Below, piece after piece: positions 7,857 to 18,811 of a DNA stretch of 64,000 nt; within the stretch, counting starts at the first letter, position 1, and each line of letters starts with the position of its first letter. A program made the translations under genes and the position numbers. Location: contig NW_019773825.1 in NCBI RefSeq assembly GCF_001039355.2, positions 572,941-636,940 on the forward strand, in the 5' to 3' direction. Below the pieces are notes generated by a model. It saw only the letters and a list, made by a program, of their open reading frames with translations, did not search any database and had not been told where the DNA came from. The stretch is from Lingula anatina. Its lineage: Eukaryota > Brachiopoda > Lingulata > Lingulida > Lingulidae.

Positions 7857-8745
7857 ACGCCTCTTTGCAAAAGTACTGACAGGCTAGCTGAATACTTATA
7901 TCATGTGTGAGAAACAAAGATGGGAATAGTGCCTGGATGTCGCGCTTCGCTTGTTATATTAAATGGAAGAACATCGGGGTATGTGTACCCCCAAAGGCTA
8001 CATGGACTGGGGTACATATTAATCCCCCCCCCACGTCCCTGCAATTGAAAAGTGCACATGGTATTTAACGGTTGACAATAGTGTTTATAACTTTATTTGT
8101 GCAACTATTGACTTAATGATATACATATACTGTATATCTTGAAATAGATATTATCATATCACCTTATTTGAGGTTTTATTTAATTCTTTTGTATATCGAT
8201 CTATCAATTGGCACATCCAAAATAAATTAAATTCATTTGAGAATTTGAAATATAATCCCGGATAATTTAGTAGGGGTGATGGGGATATTGTATTCGTAAT
8301 GTAAATGTCCCCCTCCCATTCACACTTGAAGACACAAACACACTAGCGCCACAGATACATGGTACGATGTATATACATCAGTTAAAAGAAGGCTTTGCTT
8401 AATTGAATAATTTAAGATACTATGCAACAAAAAGTGTCCAACTTCACCATGCTTTAGGATTTCTCTTTGAAATGCATACTGCAAAAATGTGGAAAATGTG
8501 GGGGATTCGGATGATGGATAGAAAAAATTAAACAAATATGCCACCAAAGTATAGGAAAAAAATGCAAGTAATGAACATTTTTTTGTTTGTTTTTCAACTG
8601 TAGTTATATAACTGGGGGATTCCTGTTATCTGAAATTACCCTTTGTCGTAGAATATTTTGGATGTCTTAATATTCATTATAGGACGTACGTCAAGTGGTT
8701 AGTGCAACGATCAATGTGGTACAGTGAATAAGGGCAAAAGTTCTG
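7857..8745. other. Downstream flank of the lectin exon copy; no gene seen
   Basis: The first ~180 bases match the flank after the intact lectin gene (16288-16500), so the duplication includes both sides of the exon. The rest is AT-rich and holds no supported gene. Confidence 0.5.
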
Positions 8746-8982
8746 GGCCCGGTTGCACCAACGGGGCGTAAATTTGTTCCGCTACGACGGTCGTAAACCG
8801 CAACGCCTGGCGTCCATGCGCCAGGTTTACTCTCCCTCTTTACGCCCGTTGCACCAAGACAAAACATTACAGTCTTAGCTACGCCCGATCAACACTTCGT
8901 TGAATGAGTGTTCAGCAAGTCGAGGTTGGTTTTAATAAGCAAATACTGACTTCGTAGCTTCAATCATAGCCTCGACAGTAGA

Positions 8983-9966
8983 ATGGAGACCAAGCTGTCC
9001 AAGAAAGCTAGTAGGAGAAATTTCAGTGACGGAGAAATAAGGAAACTCCTAGAAATGTATGCTGAAAATTCCATCATTTTAAACAGCAAACTGAGCAACT
9101 CAACCACTGCCGAACAGAAAAAGAAACTTTGGCAGAACATTACGGCCGAAGTCAATGCCGTAGGTGCAGCTAATCGAAGTGTGGGGGAGTTAAAACACAA
9201 ATGGATTTGAACTCCAAGGCAAAGAAGGATCTTTCAAACAGAAAGCGGCCCAAGACAGGAGGAGGGAAACAGCCAGTGGAAGGCCCCTACACCGATATAA
9301 TTCTGGACATAGTGGGTGAAAATGCTCCTTCAATGACAGGAATTATTGTAGGAGGAGAAAGTGGTGTTATTGTGAGACACCTCAAGTACCTGATACAGGT
9401 AGCAACGCTTGTTTTATCATTGAACAGTCAAATGATAGTGGTAATTCATTTTATCTTTTCTTAATAAATTAGATATCTTATGTGTTTCTACACTGTGAAA
9501 AGTAACATTATTAGTTTAAAAACTTAATAAATGGTTCTTGATATGATGCTTCATGAAGTCTAAGAAGTAATTTTTAATATAAAAATGTTTCTTTTCATAT
9601 ATAAAATCGCCATCAGAGAGTAGTGTACCGCCAGTAGAGTCGAACACGGAGACTGCAGCAACAACAGTGCAGCCCACGGCAGCGTCCAGTGTAGAGCCCG
9701 CGCGGTAGCGTCTATGTCGACAACACCTATGGAATCAATATCAGAGTTACATGCATCAGAAGCCACATTTAGCACATCGAAACGAAAACGATCTTATTCA
9801 ACCGCTTCATCAACCAAGAGGAGACGCTCTGCTACTTCTTGCTCAGAAAGAGAACTGCACAAAATATTGCTTAAGGACGAAATTGAGAAATTGGAAAACG
9901 CAAGTTGAGTAGAGAAATCGTGAAACTGAACTTGGAAATCAAACTACTTAGGGCAAAGAATTTATG
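8983..9966 (+). pseudogene. Harbinger Myb/SANT-like accessory protein (frameshifted)
   Basis: The first 75 residues (8983-9210) form a Myb/SANT-like DNA-binding domain of the NAIF1/MSANTD kind: a FSDGEIRKLLEMY helix, TTAEQKKKLWQNIT, EVNAV, and ELKHKW. A missing base near 9203 shifts the frame; the second part (9201-9360) continues with NSKAKKDLSNRK and a Gly-rich stretch. A later block (about 9610-9966) encodes a Ser/Thr-rich, then basic (KRKRSYST, TKRRRS), then coiled-coil tail, with another frameshift near 9908. An intron may lie between 9395 and 9610. In this superfamily the protein helps the transposase bind the ends and enter the nucleus. Confidence 0.7.
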
Positions 9967-9987
9967 AAGGGTTGTACTGGTATAATT

Positions 9988-10222
9988 GTGCCTCCTCCTG
10001 TCTTAAAGATTGCTTTCAGTTAGAGATTCCCTTCTTTTCATCTTGGCGTACAAATATTTTCATTTGTTTTTGTTTTTTTTTAACACTTCCAAGGTTCGAT
10101 TAGCTGTAGCCATAGCATTGACATCGGCTGTGATATTCTGTCAAAGTTTCTTTTCATGTTTGCCAGTGATGGATTGCCTCTATTTACTGTTTAAAATGAT
10201 GGAATTTTCAATATACCTTTTC
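9988..10222 (-). pseudogene. Second, diverged SANT-domain copy in inverse orientation
   Basis: Read on the minus strand, this stretch matches 9056-9266 of the plus-strand SANT gene: the same ENSIILNSK, KKLWQNIT and VNAM-like words, and the trailing AAGACAGGAGGAGG. It is clearly diverged and has an A-rich insertion. It makes the middle of the element an imperfect inverted repeat. Confidence 0.65.
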
Positions 10223-10350
10223 TAGGAATTTACTTTAATAAAATGTGTCACCATAGATTTATTGCGTTTATTATTTAGTTATTTTTAATATAATATATAG
10301 ATAATATGATATATAATTGCATTAAATATCCTCTTATATTTATGGACAGT

Positions 10351-11345
10351 TCAAACCATCAATACGTTTGCCCTCTCTTCTGGCTCATGAGGCTGCAATT
10401 CTAGTTCATTTCCAATATCCCTGTACCTCAGGCATAGGTTGTGTAAAGCTATTGTGGACATTATGACATTGCAAGCTCTGGGGGTGATAATTAAGCGAAT
10501 CGTGTTTAAACAGGAGAAACGCCTCTTGAGAATGCCATTACAACGTTCTATTGTGCTTCGTGTGGACATGTGGACTCTGTTATATTCTCTCTGTCCCTCT
10601 GTAACAGGATTATAAAATGGCACCATAAGCCACTGTAATTGTGGATAACCACTATCGCCGAGAATAACACCCCTCTCAGGATTCTGTTCCATTACCTCAT
10701 AAACATTGCTCTCCCTGAGAATACGTGAATCATGTGTTGATCCTGGCCATCGCACAACTGCATTAATAATACGCAAGTCAGCATCACATATCAACTGCAC
10801 GTTGATGGAATGTCGTCCCTTTCTGTTGACATATTCCCACTCCCTTTCATTGGGAGCGATGATAGGTATTTGAGTTCCATCCACACACCCAATGACATGT
10901 GGAAAGCCTGCTAGGGTGTAAAACTTTCTTTTGCCTTCTGCGACATTTGCATCCTCCGCGGACATGGCTACAAATTCATCAAACCTGCGCACAATAGATG
11001 ATGCCATACGGTTTATGACTCGACTTGCTGTACTTCGATGCAGTGCATACGTACGTTTATCATGTCTCCAGCTAAAGACTGGAAACATCCTGATGCAAAG
11101 TAACGTAATGCAATAAGGACTTGTATTACAGGCGATAGTATTTTGTTTCGACGACTTTGAAAGTCCAAGTCACCTCCGATTATGTCCATCAGATCCAGAA
11201 TGGCCCTCCGATCCAGTCTGAAACGTTCATACAGTTCTAGATCATCATATACTTCCAAAGGGTTTACCCCTTCCCTGATTACCCTCTCCCTCCTTAGAGC
11301 TCGTCGAAAATGTTCATCAAATTCTCTGTGAACAAGCCTCGCCAT
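10351..11345 (-). pseudogene. PIF/Harbinger transposase (DDE_Tnp_4, HARBI1-like), frameshifted
   Basis: The N-terminal part (11345-11013) has the helical DNA-binding region with RRAILDLMDIIG and LIALRYFASGCFQ. The catalytic part (11088-10351) shows the DDE triad: D in IGCVDGTQIPI, D in VILGDSGYP and E in RSTIERCNGILKRRF. The C-terminus has the conserved LHNLC. The two parts overlap in different frames near 11050, so one indel breaks the gene. HARBI1-like proteins cut and paste their own element; the domesticated host gene HARBI1 is intact and single-copy, unlike this one flanked by terminal repeats. Confidence 0.88.
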
Positions 11346-11730
11346 TTTGCTACGACCGACTTACTCCACCTACCTGGCAGGCGTAAATTTATGACTAAGT
11401 TAAGACCGACGTTAACACTACTCCAGTTTGGTGCAACTGGCTTTTCTCGGGCGTAGCATTTTGCGCCCGGTTTACGCCGGCGCAACTGCTACGCCTCACT
11501 TACGACCGGTTGGTGCAACCGGCCCTGGAACGCATGAAACAGCGTGTATGTGGAATTGTGTGTTGACCAATATTGATTTCACACAACTCCTTGCACAACT
11601 TTGCATTTGTAATTTATATATTGACCTGAATCACTCCTACCGACTAAAGTGTTTGTGAATCGATCTGTTTTATCATTTTCCCAACTAATAGTGCTTATGA
11701 AATTATGGCAATGAGATTACGGTATGATTG

Positions 11731-11893
11731 CAGGGGCGGATTTAAGCCGTCTTCTATGTCTTCGGAAGACGATCGGATTTTCAATTTTACATTGATGGGT
11801 ATCTAATTTTTTGTCGGAAGACGGTCAAAAATGGGAATGGAGCAACAAGGATAATTTGGAAGACTATCACAAATATCTCTGGATCCGCCACTG
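11731..11893. mobile_element. 163-bp hAT-like MITE, copy 1
   Basis: It starts CAGGGGCGGATTTA and ends in the inverse, GGATCCGCCACTG. Two related copies lie at 55245-55412 and 59055-59221, with the same internal GAAGACGGTC motifs. No flanking duplication is left here. It has no coding capacity. Confidence 0.75.
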
Positions 11894-12420
11894 TGGTGTA
11901 CATTATGCAGTGCGAGGGAGACAATCCCAAACTATCACCTCCCAGATGAGTTACCAGTAGTAATCCGTTTACAGTTTGTACAGTGTTATCTTAAATCAGA
12001 TGTCTCTGTTACAAAGTTGGGCTCGTTTCCTATGAAACTATCGTTCTACACTCCGGGGAATCTCGCTGAAAGAAATCAGTTTTACAGGTTAACAAGACTT
12101 CTCTTGTTCCCAACGTACTCGAAATATCACACGCTTTTCTGTATTCTACTCAAAGCCAAGAGTAGGCAGCTATACGCTGTAGTATACTATTGTCAGGTTT
12201 ACAGTACCGCATACACGAGTCTGGCATTATGTCTGCCCCCACTATCCATCAAAATCTCGACAGAATGATTACCATTATAGATTTTTAATGTTGTGTGTGC
12301 ATGTCGTAACAAAAATGATTCAATTATGACAGACAATTTCAAGTGTAATATTCACATGTAAGCCTACTACAGCTATTTTTAAATGTAAGTCCCATGCCGT
12401 GAACAAATATCCTGTGCTTT
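11894..12420. other. No gene seen
   Basis: Unique-looking sequence upstream of the lectin locus. The open frame at 12017-12268 has no recognisable domain. Confidence 0.4.
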
Positions 12421-13298
12421 TCATTACACTGTATCAGTTGACTTTACTTTACTTATTTACACTATGAAGAACCGTATCTACAGTTTGATTAAATAAAACC
12501 AAAGGCCATACAGGGATCGTGGGACCATGAAATAACTTACCATCATAACTAACATCAGTTCTCACTTTAATCTAACTGCTGGTAACAAGATCGTTCTGTG
12601 TCAGCTCGCAAGTGTAATTTTTTTCACAATGAATTCCATATCTTTTGTCTCATTGTACATGGTTTTGAGTGTTTTAAACACACAGGAAGCGGTAACAATT
12701 TCAAGCTTTCCTCTCCCAACGCAAAGTGTTATGAATTACATCAGTGCCGACGGTATAGCAGCGTGGGTTAAAACTTGGCTAGGCGCCTTAAGCCGGGAGG
12801 CGAACAAGGCCAGAATGACGGACGAGAATTTAACCGCCGAAGTGGAACATTTACATCGCTCATTACACTGTATCAGTTGACTTTACTTTACTTATTTACA
12901 CTATGAAGAACCGTATCTACAGTTTGATTAAATAAAACCAAAGGCCATACAGGGATCGTGAGACCATGAAATAACTTACCATCATAACTAACATCAGTTC
13001 TCACTTTAATCTAACTGCTGGTAACAAGATCGTTCTGTGTCAGCTCGCAAGTGTAATTTTTTTCACAATGAATTCCATTTCTTTTGTCTCATTGTACGTG
13101 GTTTTGAGTGTTTTAAACACACAGGGAGCGGTAACAAATTCAAGCTATCCTCTCCCAACGCAAAGTGTTAAGAATTACATCAGTGCCGACGGTATAGCAG
13201 CGTGGGTTAAAACTTGGCTAGGCGCCTTAAGCCGGGAGGCGAACAAGGCCAGAATGACGGACGAGAATTTAACCGCCGAAGTGGAACATTTACATCGC
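12421..13298 (+). repeat. Tandem duplication, period 439 bp, of the lectin promoter and exon 1 start
   Basis: Unit 1 (12421-12859) and unit 2 (12860-13298) are nearly identical. Each holds about 200 bases of upstream sequence plus the first ~77 codons of lectin exon 1. The join falls inside exon 1 of the first unit, at the word CATTACACTG. Confidence 0.88.
12629..12880 (+). pseudogene. Truncated extra copy of lectin exon 1
   Basis: It has the same signal peptide and start of the helical region as the intact exon at 13068, with several replacements. After about 77 codons it runs into the duplicated promoter and stops. It has no donor site, so it cannot splice to the lectin domain exons. It could at most give a short secreted peptide. 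Confidence 0.75.
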
Positions 13299-16287
13299 TC
13301 AGACAACAACTTCGAAAAGAGTCTGCAGGACGTACAACAAAAAGTGAACATAATCCAAGCAGAGAATGTGGCACTTTCCGGACAGGTGGCGGCGCTTAAG
13401 CGCCAGGTGAAGCAATTTAAAGACATTTTTACAGGTATAAATCTATTATCATTATGTTCATTTAATCTAATGGCACGCATATTCATTTTCGTTATGATTT
13501 ATTTTGATGATAAATATGGGGACTTCTATTATCTAATAGAGTTAAAAAGGCGTGATTATCTCAGTTATTTAGTTTTATTTGATTTATGAGAGTTGTTTGT
13601 TTGTAATGTTCGTATTAACATTTTGTCAGTTTAATATTTTCCAATAGAACTATACCCAGGATGCAAGGGCCGCTCGGTTACCTTCCAAAACAAAGAGTAC
13701 TATTTTGTTGACCCCTCTTCGAAGACCAGCGGTACTCAGGTGATGGGGCAGGCATGCTGTCAACTCATGGGAAAAAACTTGGTGGCCGTGAACAGTGCTG
13801 AAGAGTTGAAGTTTATAGCGGCTAATATCTGGAGTCGGGGTACGTTATTAATACCTATATAAGACAAAAATAGTTTTCCCGGTTTCTTTTGTCAATACAT
13901 ATTTTAATATCGTTGCGCACTATAAGGGCATTAACGCATTTTTGTCCCTTGATTAACCATCCCACGCACTGAACTACAGTGAGATGACAAAGCGTTGCAC
14001 CACTTTGCTTAAGGTGAACAGCAGCTGGATTTCTTAGATTTTTCAATTGGCATTTTATTGAAAATTGGTAACGAAGTATCTTAACTACAGGTTTACTAAC
14101 CAGTGCTTTTCCCTAACAAAACGCATGTTATAGGTTAGTATAAAGGTTTTCTAGCCATGTGTTCTCAATATGGACCTAGACTGCTCAAGGCTCAGTTATC
14201 TTTTGGGGGCTATAGTGGTCCAAGCTCTAAAACACTTTCTGTATTTCTGGTAAAGAGGCATCCCTTGCTACTTGGTTTACAAATTTCAGTGTAACGCTCG
14301 TGGTTTAGATTCCCATGCATCAAGCGTAGTTGACCAATTTCTTAGAAATCGATGCATCACCAAACGTACCATTATTGAAGTGGACTGACTAACGAAAAAA
14401 TGTATATTCTTTGGCAGATAAGAAGTGGATGGTGTGGTCCACACTCTCACTTGTCCACTTACATTGGTAACAGTGAATATGACCCTTAATAACATTCAAA
14501 ATGGCACCAGTTTCACCTACAATACCTGCGACGGTTCTTGCAGCCCCATGTCATACAATGCTTCACCAATGTCGTACAAACCCTATTTACAGGCTGACCA
14601 GACATACCATTTCTGGCGGTTGCAGGGTTTGCAGAAGGATGGAGGACACTGGTGAAGTCAATAAAGTACCACGAAGTGGGCCCTAGAGTAAGACAAATGT
14701 CAGAGACAACAGGTGTCTTTTTATGCTGTCAAGGCTTGGTGTAAATGAACCTTGTATCGAATTAGATTTGCAGGTTGGGATTAGCAAAATAATTGTTCAA
14801 AGGGGCTCCATGATTCAGGAATTCACATCAGACTTTCCAGGTGGAAACCGCTTATTACCTTGGTGCATAGACGAAGAAGAGTGACATGGGCTGCAAGAAG
14901 TATTGCATTTGTGGTAGGTTAAGTTGCCCTATCTTTTATTTTCCGATGAGTCCCTCTTCACCTTGAACAACGTTGGTGGACAGGTGAGAGTATGGAGAAC
15001 ATCAACCACTTCTCATGTGCCAGAGAATATATACATTTCCTCGCTAGATAGTTCATTTCAATAATGGAATCGGTGTGCATTGGTCTCTACGGAATTGGTG
15101 AACTGGTGTCGATAAATCGTAATGTGGACCGTGAGCGTTACATTAGAATTCTTGACCAGCTTCTTATACCATAGATAAAAACATATTTGAGGACAGAAAT
15201 TCAAAATCTCTAGAATGAGATTAAAAATGGAGTAGAAAGGATCTAACTCATAGTTTATTTACGACTTGGGACAACATAACCCTCAGAAGTTTACTGAATG
15301 GTTATCGACAATGATCAGAAGGATGCTGACCATATTGAGAATACGTAGATATTCTGTTTGTCATTACTGACATAATAACATGCCTTATGCAACCAGAACT
15401 ATAGATACTTTATTGACATGACCAGTTTTAAATTAAATACTAATTCAAAAACCTAACAAATTCAGCTATTGTTCACGTTTAAGGAAAATGGTGAAGTAGT
15501 TTTGTCACAACTCTGTATATTTCAGCATTACCTAAGTGGATAAGGAAATAAAATAGGCCTACTAAATTGGTGGAATGTTACTGACACTCTTTGATACTAT
15601 GTCGATCAATAATTTTTATAGTTTTAATATCAGAAAATATCATTCAAACAATAAAATTTTGTTACTGAGATATCTGTCTCTCAGCCTTCATGTCCGTCCG
15701 TCTATCCGTCTGTCTGTCTATCTATGTCCATCTTACATATATCTGTACTGATTTATAGATAAAGGAAATGACTACGGAAATATGAAGTGACTGTGTATTT
15801 AATAATCTTGCGACAATTTTTGGCAATAATGTATATTACCATTTTTGCTTTATGTGATACCTCGCATTCACCTCTAAATGAAATATCAAGAATTTGTAGA
15901 ACTTCATTAACAGTTGTGATTGAATGTTTTCTTGTAATTACATTGATGGTAACATACTTTTGTATTCGAAACCAGCAGACACTAACAAAGAAACATACTC
16001 AGAAAGCATTCTTTACTCCACCAAATGTACATTAAAAAAAAATACTACATGTTTTTAAAAGGTGTCTGAATTACATTTCAGGCCAGTCCTATTGGAGTGA
16101 CGCAGAGTGCATCATAGGTCAAAACTGCGTTTGGAAGAATAGCCCGACGTCCGTGTTTTATCAACCTGACATTATTATGGCTAACTGGGATGTCCCGAGA
16201 GAGTATTGCGTTTTAATAAGTATGCATTTTGGTGTGGCCTTCTTTCACCTGCCATGTGATAGAGAAGCCGGATTTATTTGTGAATGA
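13068..16287 (+). CDS. Secreted C-type lectin with coiled-coil neck (3 exons)
   Basis: Exons 13068-13434, 13648-13839 and 16082-16287, all with GT-AG borders and phase-1 introns, join into 254 codons without a break. Exon 1 gives a signal peptide (MNSISFVSLYVVLSVLNTQG) and a helical neck with heptad-like spacing (LQDVQQKVNIIQAENVALSG, VAALKRQVKQF), likely an oligomerising coiled coil. Exons 2 and 3 form a C-type lectin domain: LYPGC, YYFVD, ACCQLMGKNLVAVNSAEELKFI, QSYWSD, then EYC, PCDREAGFICE. Such proteins bind sugars on microbes or self surfaces outside the cell. The usual EPN/QPD-WND calcium set is not in its normal place: a QPD occurs before NW, and the WND position reads FFHLPC, so calcium-dependent sugar binding is doubtful. 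The large second intron holds a foldback element. Confidence 0.85.
14289..15143. mobile_element. Foldback element in lectin intron 2
   Basis: The left ~200 bases match the inverse of the right ~200 bases (about 14289-14490 against 14930-15143), ending in GTAACGCTC / GAGCGTTAC. The arms have diverged noticeably, so it is old. The frame at 14425-14655 lies across one arm and has no known domain. Confidence 0.55.
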
Positions 16288-16730
16288 ACGCCTCTTATGC
16301 AAAAGTACTGACAGGCTAGCTGAATACTTATATCATGTGTGAGAAACAAAGATGGGAATAGTGCCTGGATGTCGCGCTTCGCTTGTTATGTTAAATGGAA
16401 GAGGATTAAGGGGGCATCAGGGTATGTTTACCCCCAAAGGCTATAGGGGGTAAATGCACGTGACACCCCCGTCCCTCCCTTTCCCCGCCATTGAAAATTG
16501 TACATGGCACATGTATTTACGGATGTTGTAACCCTACATCAAATTATTTAATAATGTATCTATCTTTGTGATGATTTAAAGCAATACATAGATACTAAAA
16601 AATCTAAAATATCGGAATTTATATTTCTTGCTGCCATTTATAAGCATAGGCAACGCAAAGCCTTAATTGCCAATTTAACGCCTTTCGGTTTTAAGGTGAG
16701 ATAGTAATCAGTATGGGGCGTAACTACATC
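16288..16730. other. Lectin gene downstream flank; no gene seen
   Basis: The first ~210 bases also follow the orphan exon at 7856. The rest is AT-rich with nothing recognisable. Confidence 0.4.
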
Positions 16731-17135
16731 CCGGTGTAACATGAAAATCTGACTCCCAAACTACAAAAAAAGTGCCAATGTATCCTCCATTTTACATACT
16801 ACAAGATCACAGTCATATACTCAAAATGAAATAAGATTTATGAAGTTTTGTGGAGGGGGAGTCAAATTTTCATGGGGAGTTAGATTTTCATCATGTGCAC
16901 ATTTTTAATTTTCTTATTTTTTCATGAAAATTATCACCTGCAAACTACAAAAAAGTGCCAATGTATCTTCCATTTTACATACTACAAGATCACAGTCATA
17001 TACTCAAAATAGAATAACATTTATGAGGTTTTGTGGAGGGGGAGTCAAATTTTCATGGGGGAAGTCACATTTTCATAATGAAAATCTGACTGGGGAGTCA
17101 CATTTTAGGGGAGTCAGATTTTCATGGTACACCGG
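16731..17135. mobile_element. MITE with 27-bp inverted ends and an internal tandem repeat
   Basis: The left end CCGGTGTAACATGAAAATCT matches the inverse of the right end (AGATTTTCATGGTACACCGG). Inside, a ~183-bp unit occurs twice (starting about 16740 and 16923), each with GTGCCAATGTATC and a G-rich GTGGAGGGGGAGTC. It is non-coding. Confidence 0.65.
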
Positions 17136-17390
17136 AACAAGATTTTATCACGAAGATTGGCAAAGTTGACCGTTGTCAGGAACCATAGTATAGAAAAAAG
17201 TGTAATTAGTACTTTTAAAACTTTCATACATAATGTTGTATTAACTCAATCAGAGGAAGCCATTGTTTGATAAAATTCAGACATGGGAATCCAAGTTGTA
17301 CAAGTTGTTCAGATAATGCTTCACACCTTGCAGTTCAAATTTTAATGTCCTTTGTTCCGAAGTCAGTAATCTGTTAGAACTAGATTACAG

Positions 17391-17661
17391 GGTGTTATTA
17401 GGAGTGCCCACCTGGAAGAAGGTGGACTTGTGTATGAAGTAACCAATCAGTTTTTAAGTTATGTGATGGACAGTTTAACTGATAGAGTTTGGTATAAAAA
17501 TCTGTAAACTTAAATCTAGAGCGGGAGCTAGAGAGAGGAGGAGAGAGGTCATACTTGCATCATGTAACTTTTAGTGTAGAAAAATGTATTCTGTTGAAGT
17601 TACAACATGGAGTCGTTTCATTCTTTTCCGTGTGCAGAGTTTAAGACAAGGAACCTGGGAT
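17391..17661 (+). mobile_element. Possible solo LTR
   Basis: It begins TGTTATTAGG and ends ATCTTACA, and has a TATAAAA box at about 17493 and a purine-rich stretch after it. No target duplication or internal region was found, so this is a weak call. Confidence 0.25.
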
Positions 17662-18520
17662 TATCTTACATAAAGGGTCATTTTATGTAATGTGGGGGCC
17701 CTGGGATGGTCTTAAGGGGGTTCCCCACGCCGTGAGTGTAAAGGCTACAATCCTTTGCCGATATTCTAGTTTAAATGTTTTTGTTATGGGGTTATGAGCC
17801 CCTAATTACAGATTTTCATTAAACAAGCGCACTTTATATCTATACAATTTAACAAGATAAAAGAAATTGTCCTTGTATAAATGTTTTCCGCAATGGACAA
17901 ATAAATTGATTTACCCATTTATCATAAACGAATATTCCGGGAAACATTTTGAGTTCCTTACACGCACCTGTAAGTATATTCTCTAATATTGAATCAATGA
18001 TAATAATTGCTTAACAGATAAATACTATGGAAAACGTTTCCAAAAAGTTTTAATTATCATTTTTGACAAACCTCACCTCTTGTCAACCATGTTGACGTGT
18101 TTTTCTTGACGTGTTTTTGGACTGCATTGAGGCATTGAGAGAATTAAGGTAGTAAGGATGGGGGAATTTAAAAAAAAAATAAGCATAAACGCGGGCTAAC
18201 GACTTTCCATTACCCAGACATATATGACGAGTATCAGGAAAGGAAGATCAAATGTTAATTTCTTTGGGTAAAGTTTTTCGAGTTGAATTTTTACACTGGG
18301 CAACTCTGAATATCTTATACCAGTTGTAAAGTAGTGATAATATTTTTCATATAATAATTTAGTGATAAAAGTGTACCCCAGCTCCTTTTACCACATTAAA
18401 ATGTTAAAAGCACTTATGATAAAATAATTCACGTTTCAATAAAATTACGATAAAGGACTACTTCTGGCGATTTAAAACTACTGCACATGGAATAAAAACC
18501 GTTTATTCTATTGCAAATTA
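17662..18520. other. No gene seen
   Basis: AT-rich sequence without a supported gene or clear repeat boundary. Confidence 0.4.
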
Positions 18521-18811
18521 GAAGGTGCATATTGAATAAAGGAGCATCAGATTATTTTAGTCTTTACTTTTGTCAAATCAAATATATTGTTTGATGTTAA
18601 AAGACGATTACATTGCCCCATACAAATATGATTCAGTTTTGCACAGATCTTCTTTTAGTTTCCCTAAAGTAAGCCTATCTGACCAGGTCAAAGTTTCACA
18701 GTTAGGCGTTCTTGCTACACTGGGCAGGCATATCCTGTAATTGAGGGCACGCTGTGTCCAGAAAGTCACGACGAGAATTTTGTTATACTCTGCCGGTGCA
18801 CTGTGAAGAAA
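18521..18811 (-). pseudogene. LINE reverse transcriptase 3' remnant
   Basis: On the minus strand the sequence matches the 3' part of the LINE at 32409-33144 (shared words around TGGGCAGGCATAT, CTTAAAAGACGATT and CACAGATCTTC). The encoded words RICLP and KEDLCKT match YACPV and REDLCKT of that element. It is heavily decayed. Confidence 0.55.

Larger units (their letters stand above)
8746..11524. mobile_element. PIF/Harbinger DNA transposon
   Basis: The ends are inverted: GGCCCGGTTGCACCAAC at the left, and the inverse of GGCCGGTTGCACCAACC at the right. The trinucleotide CTG sits just outside both ends, fitting the 3-bp target duplication of this superfamily. The element carries the two expected genes, a Myb/SANT-type accessory protein on the plus strand and a DDE transposase on the minus strand. 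Both are frameshifted, so the copy is dead. Subterminal GCGTAA/TTACGC words repeat near both ends. Confidence 0.88.

Noticed and set aside
9560-9775. 71-codon minus-strand frame in the Harbinger element
   Set aside because: Antisense of the Ser/Thr-rich second block of the accessory gene.
12017-12268. 83-codon frame upstream of the lectin gene
   Set aside because: No domain, no signal peptide of good quality and no splice partner.
12421-13298. Assembly artefact as cause of the lectin exon 1 duplication
   Set aside because: The two units differ at several coding positions, so they are separate sequences, unlike the near-identical GHITM copies B and C.
13175-13486. 103-codon minus-strand frame
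   Set aside because: Antisense of lectin exon 1.
14425-14655. 76-codon frame in lectin intron 2, considered as an extra lectin exon
   Set aside because: The three exons already join perfectly in phase; this frame lies in the arm of a foldback element and lacks lectin residues.
16738-17130. CRISPR-like array
   Set aside because: Only two long units with no spacers, inside a MITE in animal DNA.
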